A stretch of DNA of 64,000 nucleotides, taken from the NCBI RefSeq assembly GCF_900102015.1, contig NZ_FNAT01000003.1:372001-436000 (forward strand), in the 5' to 3' direction. Positions within the stretch are counted from its first letter, which is position 1, and each line of letters opens with the position of its first letter. A program made the position numbers and the translations under genes. Shown one piece after another: positions 17,183 to 26,146 of the stretch. Under the pieces are notes generated by a model that saw only the letters and a list, made by a program, of their open reading frames with translations, made no database searches and had not been told where the DNA came from. This DNA is from Limimaricola pyoseonensis. GTDB lineage: Bacteria > Pseudomonadota > Alphaproteobacteria > Rhodobacterales > Rhodobacteraceae.

Positions 17183-19198
17183 ATGACCGCCTATCCGACC
17201 CTCCTCTCGCCGATCGATCTCGGCCCGCTGTCGCTGCCCAACCGGGTGATGATGGGCTCAATGCATACCGGTCTGGAGGAGACCGGCGACTGGCACCGCG
17301 TGTCGGAGTTCTACGCCGCCCGCGCGCGCGGCGGGGCCGGGCTGATCGTCACCGGCGGCATGGCGCCCAACCGCGAAGGCGGGGTCTATCCCGGCGCGGC
17401 GGGGCTCTTCACCGAGGACGACATCGCCAACCACGCCCGCGTCACGGCCCGCGTCCACGAGGAGGGCGGGCGGATCGCGATGCAGATCCTGCATGCCGGG
17501 CGCTACGCCTATTCCAAGCGCTGCGTCGGCCCTTCGGCGATCCGCGCGCCGATCAGCGCCTTCACCCCGGTCGAGCTGGACGAGGACGGGATCGAGCAGC
17601 AGATCGCCGACATCGCCACCGCCGCCGCGCGCGCGGTCGAGGCCGGCTATGACGGCGTCGAGGTGATGGGCTCGGAGGGCTACTTCCTCAACCAGTTCCT
17701 CGCGCCGCGCACCAACCGCCGCACCGACCGCTGGGGCGGCAGCCTCGAGAACCGGATGCGGTTGCCGGTCGAGGTGGTGCGCCGGGTGCGCGCCGCGCTC
17801 GGCCCGGAAAAGCTGCTGATCTACCGCATCTCGCTTCTCGACCTCGTGCCCGAGGGGCAGGACTGGTCGGAAGTCGTGGCGCTGGCCCGCGCGGTCGCGG
17901 CGGCGGGCGCGGACGTGCTGAACACCGGCATCGGCTGGCACGAGGCGCGGGTGCCGACCATCGTGACGAGCGTGCCGCGCGCCGCCTTCGCCGAGCTGAC
18001 CGCGAAGCTGCGGCCCGAGGTCTCGGTGCCGGTGATCGCCTCGAACCGGATCAACACGCCGGAGATCGGCGAGGCGATCCTCGCGAATGGCGGCGCCGAC
18101 ATGATCTCGATGGCGCGGCCCTTCCTCGCCGATGCCGACTTCGTCTCCAAGGCGGCGAAGGGCGAGGCGGCGCGGATCGCGCCCTGCATTGCCTGCAACC
18201 AGGCCTGCCTCGACCACACCTTCCAGGGCAAGCTCACCAGCTGCCTCGTCAACCCGCGCGCCTGCCACGAGACCGAGCTGGTGCTGGCGCCCGCCGAGAC
18301 ACCGCGCCGCCTCGCCGTGGTCGGCGCCGGTCCGGCCGGGCTCTCGGCGGCCCTGGCGGCGGCGGAGCGCGGCCATGCGGTCACGCTTTTCGACAAGGCG
18401 GGCCGGATCGGCGGCCAGCTGCACTACGCCGCCGCGATCCCCGGCAAGGAGGAGTTCAGGGGGCTGATCCGCTGGTTCGAGACCGAGCTGGCCGCGAGCG
18501 GCATCGAGACCCGTCTGAACGAGACGCCCGACGCGCAGGCGCTGGCGGCCTTCGACGCCGTGATCGTCGCCACCGGGGTCACCCCGCGCGACCCGAACAT
18601 CCCGGGGCAGGAGGGGCCGAACGTCGTCTCCTATGCCGAGCTGCTCTCGGGCCGCGCCAAGGCCGGGCCGCGCGTCGCGGTGGTCGGCGCGGGCGGCATC
18701 GGCTTCGACGTGGCCGAGTTCCTCGTGACCGGCCACAGCACCACCATCGACCTGCCGGCCTGGCGGGCCGAATGGGGCATCACCGACCCTGAGGCCGCGC
18801 GCGGCGGGCTGTCGCCCGACGGGCCGCGCCCCGAGGCGCCGGTGCGCAAGGTGACGCTCCTGCAGCGCAAGGCCGAGAAGCTCGGCAAGCGGCTGGGCAA
18901 GACCACCGGCTGGGTGCATCGCGCCGGTCTGCAGATGCGCGCGGTCGAGATGCTGGGCGGGGTGAGCTACGAGCGGATCGACGAACATGGCCTGCACGTC
19001 GGCACGCCCGAGGGGTCGCGTCTGATCGAGGCCGACACCATCGTGCTCTGCGCCGGGCAGGAAAGCGAGCGCAGCCTGGCCGACGCGCTCCGGGCGCTGG
19101 GCGTCGAGACCCACGTGATCGGCGGCGCCGACGTCGCGGCCGAGCTCGACGCCAAGCGCGCGATCGACCAGGGCACGCGTCTCGCCGCCGCGCTCTAG
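17183..19198 (+). CDS. fadH: 2,4-dienoyl-CoA reductase-type flavoenzyme
   Basis: 671 residues, matching the length of E. coli FadH. N-terminal old-yellow-enzyme TIM barrel with FMN (NRVMMGSMHTGLEE, GYDGVEVMGSEGYFLNQFL), a 4Fe-4S segment CIACNQACLDHTF...TSCLVNPRACHE near residues 335-365, then an FAD/NAD(P) half (LAVVGAGPAGLSAALAAAERGH, and RVAVVGAGGIGFDVAEFL). It reduces double bonds of unsaturated fatty acyl-CoA so that beta-oxidation can continue. The cysteine segment is nearly that of E. coli FadH, so the assignment is good, although related NADH:flavin oxidoreductases are numerous. It begins 70 bases after the DUF6478-like gene. Confidence 0.9.
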   Translation: MTAYPTLLSPIDLGPLSLPNRVMMGSMHTGLEETGDWHRVSEFYAARARGGAGLIVTGGMAPNREGGVYPGAAGLFTEDDIANHARVTARVHEEGGRIAMQILHAGRYAYSKRCVGPSAIRAPISAFTPVELDEDGIEQQIADIATAAARAVEAGYDGVEVMGSEGYFLNQFLAPRTNRRTDRWGGSLENRMRLPVEVVRRVRAALGPEKLLIYRISLLDLVPEGQDWSEVVALARAVAAAGADVLNTGIGWHEARVPTIVTSVPRAAFAELTAKLRPEVSVPVIASNRINTPEIGEAILANGGADMISMARPFLADADFVSKAAKGEAARIAPCIACNQACLDHTFQGKLTSCLVNPRACHETELVLAPAETPRRLAVVGAGPAGLSAALAAAERGHAVTLFDKAGRIGGQLHYAAAIPGKEEFRGLIRWFETELAASGIETRLNETPDAQALAAFDAVIVATGVTPRDPNIPGQEGPNVVSYAELLSGRAKAGPRVAVVGAGGIGFDVAEFLVTGHSTTIDLPAWRAEWGITDPEAARGGLSPDGPRPEAPVRKVTLLQRKAEKLGKRLGKTTGWVHRAGLQMRAVEMLGGVSYERIDEHGLHVGTPEGSRLIEADTIVLCAGQESERSLADALRALGVETHVIGGADVAAELDAKRAIDQGTRLAAAL

Positions 19199-19314
19199 CT
19201 GTTTCCGCTGCGGTTCCAGTCCGTATTCAGGCTTCGAATTGTCAGGCAGGCGTCCCAATCGCGCCCGAATCCTTCGTCAGAACGACGGGGCAGACGGAAA
19301 CGCGGAGAGACGTC

Positions 19315-20220
19315 ATGGATCGCCTGACCGAAATGGAGGCCTTCGCCACGGTGGTGGACCAGGGCGGGTTCACCGACGCGGCGCGCAAGATGGGGATCTC
19401 GAAATCCGCCGTCTCCAAGCACGTCTCCTCGCTCGAGGCGCGGCTCGGCGCGCGGCTTCTGAACCGCACCACGCGGCGCGTCAGCCCGACCGAGATCGGG
19501 CTGGCCTATTACGACCGCGCCCGGCGGGTGCTGAACGACGCGGGCGAGGCCGACGCGCTGGTGACATCGATGCAGTCGGCGCCATCGGGGCTTTTGCGGA
19601 TCTCGGTCGCCACGGATTTCGGGGTGAACCACCTCTCGCCGGTGCTGGGAAACTTCCTGCAGGAGTTTCCGGACATCACCGTCAACATGGTGCTCAACAA
19701 CCGCTACGTGGAGCTGATCTCCGAGGGCTTCGACATGGCGGTGCGGATCGGCGAGCTGGAGGATTCGACGCTGCGCGCCCGCAAGCTGACCGAGACCAGC
19801 AAGAAGATGATCGCCGCGCCCTCCTACTTCGCGCGCTACGGCCGGCCCGAGCGGATCGACGACCTGAACGAGCACAAGCTCCTGCACTACTCCAACGCCT
19901 CGAACGGCGCGGTCTGGAAGCTCACCTCGCCCTCGGGCGAGAAGCGCCACGTCCGCACCGCCGGCTGGCTCACGGTCAATGACGGGCAGTCGCTGCTCAA
20001 TGCCTGCATCGGGGGTCTCGGCATCGCCTACCTGCCCTCCTTCCTCTATGCCGACGCGCTGAAGAAGGGGCTGGTCGAGGAAGCGATCCCGAGCCTGCCG
20101 GTCGAGACGCAGGGTATCTACGCGGTCTACCCGCCGGGCCGCTTCACCCAGCCCAAGGTCCGCGCCTTCATAGATTTCCTCGTCCAGGCCTTCGCCGAGA
20201 AGGGCCCCGACGACTGGTGA
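19315..20220 (+). CDS. LysR family transcriptional regulator
   Basis: 301 residues. N-terminal winged helix (MEAFATVVDQGGFTDAARKMGISKSAVSKHVSSLEARLG, residues about 7-45) and a LysR substrate-binding domain (LRISVATDFGVNHLSPVL, GFDMAVRIGELEDSTLRARKL). The RTTRRVSPTEIGLAYYDRA linker is typical of the subgroup near regulators of quinone or aromatic-stress genes. It is transcribed in the same direction as fadH, 116 bases downstream, so the usual divergent-target clue is missing. Target unknown. Confidence 0.9.
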   Translation: MDRLTEMEAFATVVDQGGFTDAARKMGISKSAVSKHVSSLEARLGARLLNRTTRRVSPTEIGLAYYDRARRVLNDAGEADALVTSMQSAPSGLLRISVATDFGVNHLSPVLGNFLQEFPDITVNMVLNNRYVELISEGFDMAVRIGELEDSTLRARKLTETSKKMIAAPSYFARYGRPERIDDLNEHKLLHYSNASNGAVWKLTSPSGEKRHVRTAGWLTVNDGQSLLNACIGGLGIAYLPSFLYADALKKGLVEEAIPSLPVETQGIYAVYPPGRFTQPKVRAFIDFLVQAFAEKGPDDW

Positions 20221-20341
20221 TCCCCAGCGCACGCTGCCCCGTGCCTGCGCCTCGGCGCGGTCCCCTCGCGGATCGCGCCGCTTTTTCGTCGCGCCACGGC
20301 GGGGTGCGACGGATTTGCGCATGGCGCGGCGGATGCGCGCA

Positions 20342-20366
20342 GGAACCCGCGCAGCGCCGGGACGTT
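20342..20366 (+). promoter_or_regulatory. EcfG-like (general stress) promoter for dps
   Basis: GGAAC (20342-20346) and CGTT (20363-20366) are separated by 16 bases, an exact match to the -35/-10 pattern recognised by EcfG sigma factors of alphaproteobacteria. Expected start near 20373, 36 bases before the dps ATG. Dps is a classic member of that regulon. Confidence 0.55.
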
Positions 20367-20408
20367 GCCTGACCGACAGCCGACTTGGCAATTGGAAGGA
20401 GGCCAGAG

Positions 20409-20882
20409 ATGCCCGAGAATTTCACGTCCGAACTGACGCAGGACACCCGCCAGCAGATGGTGGACCTGCTCAACAAGAACCTTGCCAACATGGTCGCCCT
20501 GACGCTGGCGGTGAAGCAGGCGCACTGGAACCTCAAGGGCAAGGGCTTCATCGGCGTGCACGAGCTTCTGGACGACGCCGCCGACCGCCTGCGCGAGGGC
20601 GCCGACCTGATGGCCGAGCGCGCGGTGATCCTGGGCGGCTTCGCGCGCGGCACCGTCGAGGTCGCGGCCGAGAAGTCGCAGATGGAGGCCTACCCGGTCG
20701 AGCTGTCGGAGATCGGCAAGCACATCGAGGAGCTGAAGGCGCGCTACATGTTCGTCGGCGGCGAGATCCGCAAGGCGATGGACGAGGCCGGCGAGGCTGG
20801 CGACGAGGACACCGCCGACCTGTTCACCGAGGTGAGCCGCACCATCGACAAAGACGCGTGGTTCATCGGCGCCAACGGCTGA
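20409..20882 (+). CDS. dps: DNA starvation / ferritin-like protein Dps
   Basis: 157 residues. Forms a dodecamer that oxidises and stores iron and shields DNA in stress. The inter-subunit ferroxidase residues are all present: His39 (KQAHWN), His51, Asp55, Asp66 and Glu70 (HELLDDAADRLREGADLMAERA region), shifted by twelve from E. coli Dps. The basic N-terminal tail of E. coli Dps is absent; the N terminus here is MPENFTSELT. The ATG follows AAGGAGG, a very strong ribosome site. Monocistronic, with its own promoter and terminator. Confidence 0.96.
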   Translation: MPENFTSELTQDTRQQMVDLLNKNLANMVALTLAVKQAHWNLKGKGFIGVHELLDDAADRLREGADLMAERAVILGGFARGTVEVAAEKSQMEAYPVELSEIGKHIEELKARYMFVGGEIRKAMDEAGEAGDEDTADLFTEVSRTIDKDAWFIGANG

Positions 20883-20903
20883 CCGAACGTCGAACCGTCA
20901 TAC

Positions 20904-20936
20904 GCACGGCCCGCCTCGGCGGGCCGTGCGCGTTTC
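20904..20936 (+). terminator. Intrinsic terminator after dps
   Basis: Twelve-base perfect stem GCACGGCCCGCC / GGCGGGCCGTGC (20904-20929) followed by GCGTTTCC. It may also serve the convergent acetyltransferase gene. Confidence 0.7.
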
Positions 20937-20940
20937 CGGC

Positions 20941-21723
20941 TCAGGCAGGCTGGCGCAGCGCGGTGAACAGCGTCTCCTCGTGGGCGAAGCCGCAACGGCG
21001 GTAGATCCGTCCCGCCGGGCCGTGGCGGTCGGCCAGGATCACCGGAACCGCCCCGGGCCGCCGGGCTGCCGCCCAGTCGGCGCCGGCGCAGACCAGCGCC
21101 GCGCAGATGCCGCGGCGGCGGTGGTTCGCTGCGGTCTCGACCTCCTGGTAGCGGGCGACGTGGTCGTCGGCGAAGATGCCGAGAGCGGCGACCATCCCGG
21201 CCCCGTCATGGGCGGCGAGCCAGATGCCGAACCCCGTCGCGATCTGCCGCCGCCGGGTGGCCATGCGGCCCGCCAGAAAGGCGCGGAACTCGGGGCCCTC
21301 CATGCCCTCCTCCCGCGCGGTGGCGAGGTGCAAGTCGAACAGCTGCGCCCAGTCCGCCTCGCCCTCGACGGCGCGGATCGCGATGCCCTCGGGCGCCTCC
21401 AAACGCTGCAGTTCGCCCCGCAGCGCCAACACATCCGTCTCGCCGATCTCGAAGCCCTGGGCCGCGAGTGCGTCGAGCGCCGCGCCGCGTTCGAGGTCGG
21501 GCCGGTCCCAGCCCAGCGTGACGTGCTTCGCCTCGGGGAAGTCGGCGTGATACCGCGCGATCTGCGCCTCGGGGTCGGGCGGGTCGCGGAACACGACCAT
21601 GTTGCCGAACCAGAAATCCGGCTCGGCCGGGGTACGGATCACCAGCCGGTCGTCATGCGGCTCGATCCGCGCCGCGCCCGACAGCACCAGCGCATCGCTC
21701 GCGAATCCCAACGTGCTGAACAT
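20941..21723 (-). CDS. GNAT family N-acetyltransferase
   Basis: 260 residues. The C-terminal half has the GNAT layout: IAIRAVEGEADWAQLF, a substrate strand GFGIWLAAHDGAGMVAALG, then VETAANHRRRGICAALV (acetyl-CoA loop) and AGRIYRRCGF. The N-terminal 110 residues (WFGNMVVFRDPP, HVTLGWDRPD) look like a degenerate second GNAT half. Acceptor unknown. Convergent with dps. Confidence 0.85.
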   Translation of the reverse strand: MFSTLGFASDALVLSGAARIEPHDDRLVIRTPAEPDFWFGNMVVFRDPPDPEAQIARYHADFPEAKHVTLGWDRPDLERGAALDALAAQGFEIGETDVLALRGELQRLEAPEGIAIRAVEGEADWAQLFDLHLATAREEGMEGPEFRAFLAGRMATRRRQIATGFGIWLAAHDGAGMVAALGIFADDHVARYQEVETAANHRRRGICAALVCAGADWAAARRPGAVPVILADRHGPAGRIYRRCGFAHEETLFTALRQPA

Positions 21724-21898
21724 GTGGTTTCTCTCCTTGGGACGCGGCCTGAAGCCCGGGCACTTGGCGGATCTCGTCCCAGTGCCCGGGAGGCGTCAAG
21801 CGGCCGGCGACGGGGCGCGCGGAGTTTTCGGGTGACCGGGGAACGCCACGCCACCGTCCTCCGGACCGCCAGATTCGTGTCGCAGCCGCCCGCAGCTC

Positions 21899-22819
21899 TC
21901 AATGCCCGATGGCGTTCGCGCCCTCGCAGGCATGGGCCGCGCATTCCATCTCCAGCGTCACGTGGCCGATGCCGAAGCGGTCTGCCAGCGAGCGCTTGAT
22001 CCGGGCCTTGATGCCGTCGGCCTCGGACCAGCGGCCCTCGGGCACCGCGACATGCGCGTCGAGCGCCGGGGCGTGCTCCTGCATCTGCCACAGGTGGACA
22101 TGGTGCACCGAGCCGACGCCGTCGATGCCGCGCAGGTGTTCGAGCACCGCATCGGTGTCGAGGCCGGGCGGCGCGCCGAGCATCAGGATGCGGATCACGC
22201 CGCCGATCTCCGACAGCGACATCCACAGGATGTAGCCGGCGATGCCGAGCGTCACGACGGGGTCGACCCAGTGCCAGCCGAAGGCCAGCACCGCGAGGCC
22301 CGCCACGATCACCGCGACCGAGCCCAGCGCGTCGGCGAGGTTGTGCAGGAAGGCGGCGCGGATGTTGACGCTGTCCTTCGCCATGGCCCATGTCAGCGCC
22401 GCGGTGATGAGGTCCACCGCCAGCGCGAGGCCCGCGACCCAGACCATGATCCAGCCCAGCACCGGCTCGGGCGCGAAGAAGCGGGCGACCGCCTCGTAGC
22501 CGAGATAGAGCCCGATCAGGATCAGCGTGGTGTAGTTGACCAGCGCCGCCACCACCTCGGCCCGGCCATAGCCGAAGGTCATCGCCGCGTCGGCCGGGCG
22601 GCGCGCGATGCGCCGGGCGGCCAGCGCGATCACCAGCGACATCGCGTCCGACAGGTTGTGCAGCGCGTCGGCGATCAGCGCGAGGCTGCCCGAGACGAGG
22701 CCGCCCACGATCTGCGCCGCGGTCAGTGCGAGGTTGACCGCGATGGCGCCGCCGACCCGCCGGTCGCCGGCCTCCGGGTGGACGTGGTGGTGATGGCCGT
22801 GGTGATGCGAATGACCCAT
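21899..22819 (-). CDS. Cation diffusion facilitator (zinc-type) exporter
   Basis: 306 residues, six membrane segments. The N terminus is a metal-binding histidine run (MGHSHHHGHHHHVHPE). The transport site residues appear as ADALHNLSDA in TM2 and LHNLADALGS in TM5, the His/Asp arrangement of zinc-selective CDF proteins such as ZitB/CzcD. A C-terminal cytoplasmic metallochaperone-like domain follows (VHHVHLWQMQEHAPALDAHV). It exports zinc (possibly cobalt or cadmium) by proton antiport. The ATG at 22819 follows GGAGG; a start five codons upstream is possible but has no ribosome site. Confidence 0.92.
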   Translation of the reverse strand: MGHSHHHGHHHHVHPEAGDRRVGGAIAVNLALTAAQIVGGLVSGSLALIADALHNLSDAMSLVIALAARRIARRPADAAMTFGYGRAEVVAALVNYTTLILIGLYLGYEAVARFFAPEPVLGWIMVWVAGLALAVDLITAALTWAMAKDSVNIRAAFLHNLADALGSVAVIVAGLAVLAFGWHWVDPVVTLGIAGYILWMSLSEIGGVIRILMLGAPPGLDTDAVLEHLRGIDGVGSVHHVHLWQMQEHAPALDAHVAVPEGRWSEADGIKARIKRSLADRFGIGHVTLEMECAAHACEGANAIGH

Positions 22820-22862
22820 GCGCGCCTCCTGCATTCCAGATGACGCCCGCAGGCCGGCGGGT

Positions 22863-23786
22863 TCAACCCCCGGCCGTCACCACCGCCTCGACCCGGCGGT
22901 TGGCCTCGCGCCCCTCCGGCGTGGCGTTGCCGGCGCGCGGCGCCAGCCAGCCCGCGCCCTCGGCGCGCAGCCGGTCGCGCGCCACGCCGTGGTCGCGCGC
23001 CAGAACGTCCAGCACCGCCTGCGCCCGGCGGCGCGACAGCGCCACGTTCGGCTTGAGCGCGCCGGTGAGGTCGGTGTGACCGACCAGCGCCACCCGCCGC
23101 TCCGGATCGGCGGCCAGCCAGTCGGCCAGCGCCGCCAGCGCCGGGTGCGGGCCGGGCCCGAGGGTCGAGCGGCCGGGGGCGAAGGCGAGGCCGGGCAGGG
23201 CGGCGTGACCGTCGCGTTCGAGCAGGGCGGCGAGGTCGTCCGCCTCGTCCGGCGCCGGCGCGACGGGGGGCGAAGCCGGGGCGGGGGCGGGCGGTGCCGC
23301 ACCTGCGGGGGTGACGCGGATCGCCTGCAGATGGCCCGCATCCGCGCTGCGGCTGGCGAGCAGCCCGACCGCCTCGGTGCCGTCCTCGGTGTCGCGCCGG
23401 GCCGACAGGAAGCGAAAGCGGCCGAGATCGACATGCATGTCGGGCGGCGGCAGCACCTCGGTCCCGTAGCGGAAGTCGTAGCCGCCGCAGGTCTCGGCGG
23501 CGCAGTCGAGCAGGATCTCGAAGCCCTCGGCCTCGAGCGCCGCGCGCAGCGGCGCGACGATCTGAGCCGGCGGCCCTGCGCCGGCCAGCCGCCAGGCGCG
23601 GGCGGTTATGGTGCCGGTCAGGGTCTCGGCGGGCGGCGGGCCGCCTCGGGCCGGGCCGGTCGGCAGGGCGTAGCTCGCGCCGTCCTCGACCCGTTCGGCG
23701 GTGAGCCGCGCGCCCGCGGGCAGCGGCAGGTCGAGCGCCGCCGCCATGGCAGGGCAGAGGGCGAGGAGGGCGGCCAGTGCCCTCAC
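22863..23786 (-). CDS. OmpA-domain envelope protein
   Basis: 307 residues. It starts at a GTG inside the stop of the upstream acetyltransferase (GTGA). Signal peptide RALAALLALCPAMAAA, then a domain of about 170 residues of unknown type (EGFEILLDCAAETCGGYDFRYG), a Pro/Ala-rich linker, and an OmpA-like peptidoglycan-binding domain (RRVALVGHTDLTG, VALSRRRAQAVLDVL, EGREANRRVEAVV). Probably periplasmic or outer-membrane anchored to peptidoglycan. Partner unknown. Confidence 0.85.
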   Translation of the reverse strand: MRALAALLALCPAMAAALDLPLPAGARLTAERVEDGASYALPTGPARGGPPPAETLTGTITARAWRLAGAGPPAQIVAPLRAALEAEGFEILLDCAAETCGGYDFRYGTEVLPPPDMHVDLGRFRFLSARRDTEDGTEAVGLLASRSADAGHLQAIRVTPAGAAPPAPAPASPPVAPAPDEADDLAALLERDGHAALPGLAFAPGRSTLGPGPHPALAALADWLAADPERRVALVGHTDLTGALKPNVALSRRRAQAVLDVLARDHGVARDRLRAEGAGWLAPRAGNATPEGREANRRVEAVVTAGG

Positions 23787-24466
23787 GCCGCGACCCGGTA
23801 GTGGTAGCGCGCGAGCTCCGCGTAGCCGAGCCGGGCATAGAGCGCGCGGGCAGGCGCGTTGGCGCGGGTGACGGCGAGGGCGAGATGCGCCGCCCCCTGC
23901 GTCCGCGCCCAGCCCGCCGCCATGGCCATGACGGTCCGGCCCGCGCCACGGCGGCGGGCCGGGGCCGCCACTTCCAGTGCGTGCAGCATGGCGACCTCGT
24001 CGTGGCAGACGACGAAGGCGCAGGCGTCGGGGCCGCGCAGCACGGCCCTGGGGTGCGGCGTGCGCTGCATCACCGTGATGCGCTCCGGCCCGATGCCGCC
24101 ATCGGCCCAGATGGCGCGGTCGGTTTCGTCGGGCGGCCAATGGGCGTCGGGCGTCGTCGAGGCGAGGGCATCCAGGGGCGCGGCGAGGATCAGCGTCGGG
24201 TCCTTCACCGCGAAGCCGCGCGCGGCCAGCGCCGCGTCGAGCGCGTCCTCGCCGCTTCGGACCATGAAGAGGGGCGCACGCCCTTCGTTGCCCATCTCCG
24301 AGATGGCGGCGTCGAGATCGGCGTCGTCGAAGGCATCCTCGACCGTCGCGGCCGAGACCCGGCTGCCGCCGCCCGCGCCGTCGCGTAGCCGGACCGGTCC
24401 GCAGCGCCGCGACGCCGCAGGCGGCCATGTCGCCGCGAGCGCCGCGAAGCCGCGCGCCGGGGTCAC
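23783..24466 (-). CDS. GNAT family N-acetyltransferase
   Basis: 227 residues. It starts at a GTG overlapping the cinA-like stop codon. The acetyl-CoA loop is AAPARRRGAGRTVMAMAAGWARTQ and the final helix ANAPARALYARLGYAELARYHYR is canonical. The N-terminal 110 residues lack recognisable features. Middle gene of a three-gene run (cinA-like, this gene, OmpA-domain gene) with 4-base overlaps at both ends. Confidence 0.85.
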   Translation of the reverse strand: MTPARGFAALAATWPPAASRRCGPVRLRDGAGGGSRVSAATVEDAFDDADLDAAISEMGNEGRAPLFMVRSGEDALDAALAARGFAVKDPTLILAAPLDALASTTPDAHWPPDETDRAIWADGGIGPERITVMQRTPHPRAVLRGPDACAFVVCHDEVAMLHALEVAAPARRRGAGRTVMAMAAGWARTQGAAHLALAVTRANAPARALYARLGYAELARYHYRVAA

Positions 24467-25185
24467 GCCGCGAACCGCTCCGACAGCTTCACGAGCGCCG
24501 CCTCGATCTCGGCGCCGTCGGCGCCGCGGATCACGATGTTGGTGCCGTGCACGCCGTTCTCGCTGAACGGGTAGGAGCCGATGGCGAGCGTGGGGTGCGC
24601 ACGCGCCAGTTCCGAGAGCGGCTCGGCCACGTCGCCCTCGCCGCGTTCGACCCGCAGGGATTGCGACAGCACCGGCTTGCCGCCGGGAATGCCCGGCAGG
24701 AGCCCCGCCAGCATCGCCTGGAAGATGCGCGGCACGCCGGCCATGACGTGGACGTTGCCGATGCTGAAGCCCGGCGCGGCGCTGACCGGGTTGTCGATCA
24801 GCACGGCGCCGTCGGGGATGCGCGCCATGCGCAGCCGGGCGGCGTTCAGATCCTGACCCGAACGGTCGTAATGGGCCTGCAGGATGGCGCGGGCGTCGTC
24901 GCGCACGCCGATCGGTGCGCCCATCGCCTCGGCCACCGCCTCGGCGGTGATGTCGTCATGGGTGGGGCCGATGCCGCCGGAGGTGAAAAGGTGGTCATGC
25001 GCCGCCGAGAGCGCCTTCACCGCCGCGACGATGGCGTCGTGCCGGTCGGAGACCACCCGCGCCTCGACGAGGTCGATGCCACGCAGCGTCAGCTCCTGCG
25101 CCAGGTGGTGCATGTTGCTGTCGCGGGTCCGGCCCGAGAGGATCTCGTCCCCGATGACGAGCATGGCGGCGGTCGGGTTGGTCAT
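24463..25185 (-). CDS. CinA-like molybdopterin-binding domain protein
   Basis: 240 residues. Single MoCF/MogA-type domain as in the N-terminal part of CinA: MLVIGDEILSGRTRDSN, TSGGIGPTHDDITAEAVAEAMG, and GVPRIFQAML. The C-terminal nicotinamide-nucleotide amidase domain of full CinA is absent. In CinA this domain hydrolyses ADP-ribose; whether the short form does is not known. The ATG at 25185 fits the family N terminus. Divergent from map. Confidence 0.88.
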   Translation of the reverse strand: MTNPTAAMLVIGDEILSGRTRDSNMHHLAQELTLRGIDLVEARVVSDRHDAIVAAVKALSAAHDHLFTSGGIGPTHDDITAEAVAEAMGAPIGVRDDARAILQAHYDRSGQDLNAARLRMARIPDGAVLIDNPVSAAPGFSIGNVHVMAGVPRIFQAMLAGLLPGIPGGKPVLSQSLRVERGEGDVAEPLSELARAHPTLAIGSYPFSENGVHGTNIVIRGADGAEIEAALVKLSERFAA

Positions 25186-25312
25186 GGCGCGCTCCGGTCT
25201 GCTGCCCCCGAAGGTATAGGGCGGGGCGGGGGGCATTTCCACGCTGTCCGGACGGGCTGCTGGATTCCCGCGCTCCGAGGGCCTATTTCGGAGGGGACAG
25301 AAGGAACAGGTG

Positions 25313-26146
25313 ATGACATTGGACGAGCGCGCCGCCGACGAACGCAAGGGTCGACTGACCCGTGACGGTATCCGGATCCACGACCTCGAGGATTTCGCGG
25401 GGATGAACCGCGCCGGCCGGCTGGCCGCGCAGATCCTCGACGACATCGCCGAGCATGTCGTGCCGGGCCAGACCACCGGCGAGATCGACCGCATGATCAC
25501 CGAGATGATCGAGCGCGCCGAGGCCAAGAGCGCGACGATCGGCTACAAGGGCTACGAGCACGCCAGCTGCATCTCGGTGAACCACGTGGTCTGCCACGGC
25601 ATCCCGGGCGACAAGAAGCTGAAGGACGGCGACATCCTCAATGTCGACGTCACGGTGATCGTCGACGGCTGGTACGGCGACACCAGCCGGATGTACGTGG
25701 CCGGCAAGCTCAGCCGCAAGGCCGAGCGGCTGATCCAGGTGACGCATGACGCGCTGATGCGCGGCATCGAGGCGGCCAAGCCCGGCAACACCTTCGGCGA
25801 CATCGGCCACGCGATCCAGACCTATGTCGAGGAGCGGCGGATGTCGGTGGTGCGCGACTTCTGCGGCCACGGTCTCGGCCGGGTGTTCCACGCGCCGCCC
25901 AACGTGCTGCATTACGGCCGCGCCGGCACCGGCCCGGTGCTGGAGGAAGGCATGTTCTTCACGATCGAGCCGATGGTCAATCTCGGCCGCCCCGAGACCA
26001 AGGTGCTGGCCGACGACTGGACCGCCGTGACCCGCGACAAGTCGCTCTCGGCGCAGTTCGAGCATTCGATCGGCATCACCGCGCAGGGCTGCGAGATCTT
26101 CACGCTGTCGCCCGCCGACCGGTTTCACCCGACCTGGGACATCTGA
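25313..26146 (+). CDS. map: Methionine aminopeptidase type I
   Basis: 277 residues. Removes the initiator methionine from new proteins. All metal ligands are present: Asp112, Asp123, His186, Glu219 and Glu250, each shifted by 15 from E. coli MAP, plus substrate-site His95. A 15-residue N-terminal extension is common in alphaproteobacteria. The ATG at 25313 has an AAGGA ribosome site seven bases upstream; a GTG directly before it (25310) is less likely. Convergent with rsmD, stop codons abutting. Confidence 0.96.
   Translation: MTLDERAADERKGRLTRDGIRIHDLEDFAGMNRAGRLAAQILDDIAEHVVPGQTTGEIDRMITEMIERAEAKSATIGYKGYEHASCISVNHVVCHGIPGDKKLKDGDILNVDVTVIVDGWYGDTSRMYVAGKLSRKAERLIQVTHDALMRGIEAAKPGNTFGDIGHAIQTYVEERRMSVVRDFCGHGLGRVFHAPPNVLHYGRAGTGPVLEEGMFFTIEPMVNLGRPETKVLADDWTAVTRDKSLSAQFEHSIGITAQGCEIFTLSPADRFHPTWDI

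Noticed and set aside
17258-19258. Minus-strand open frame of 666 codons opposite fadH
   Set aside because: Composition shadow of fadH: repetitive Arg/Gly/Asp/His content, no ribosome site, no recognisable domain.
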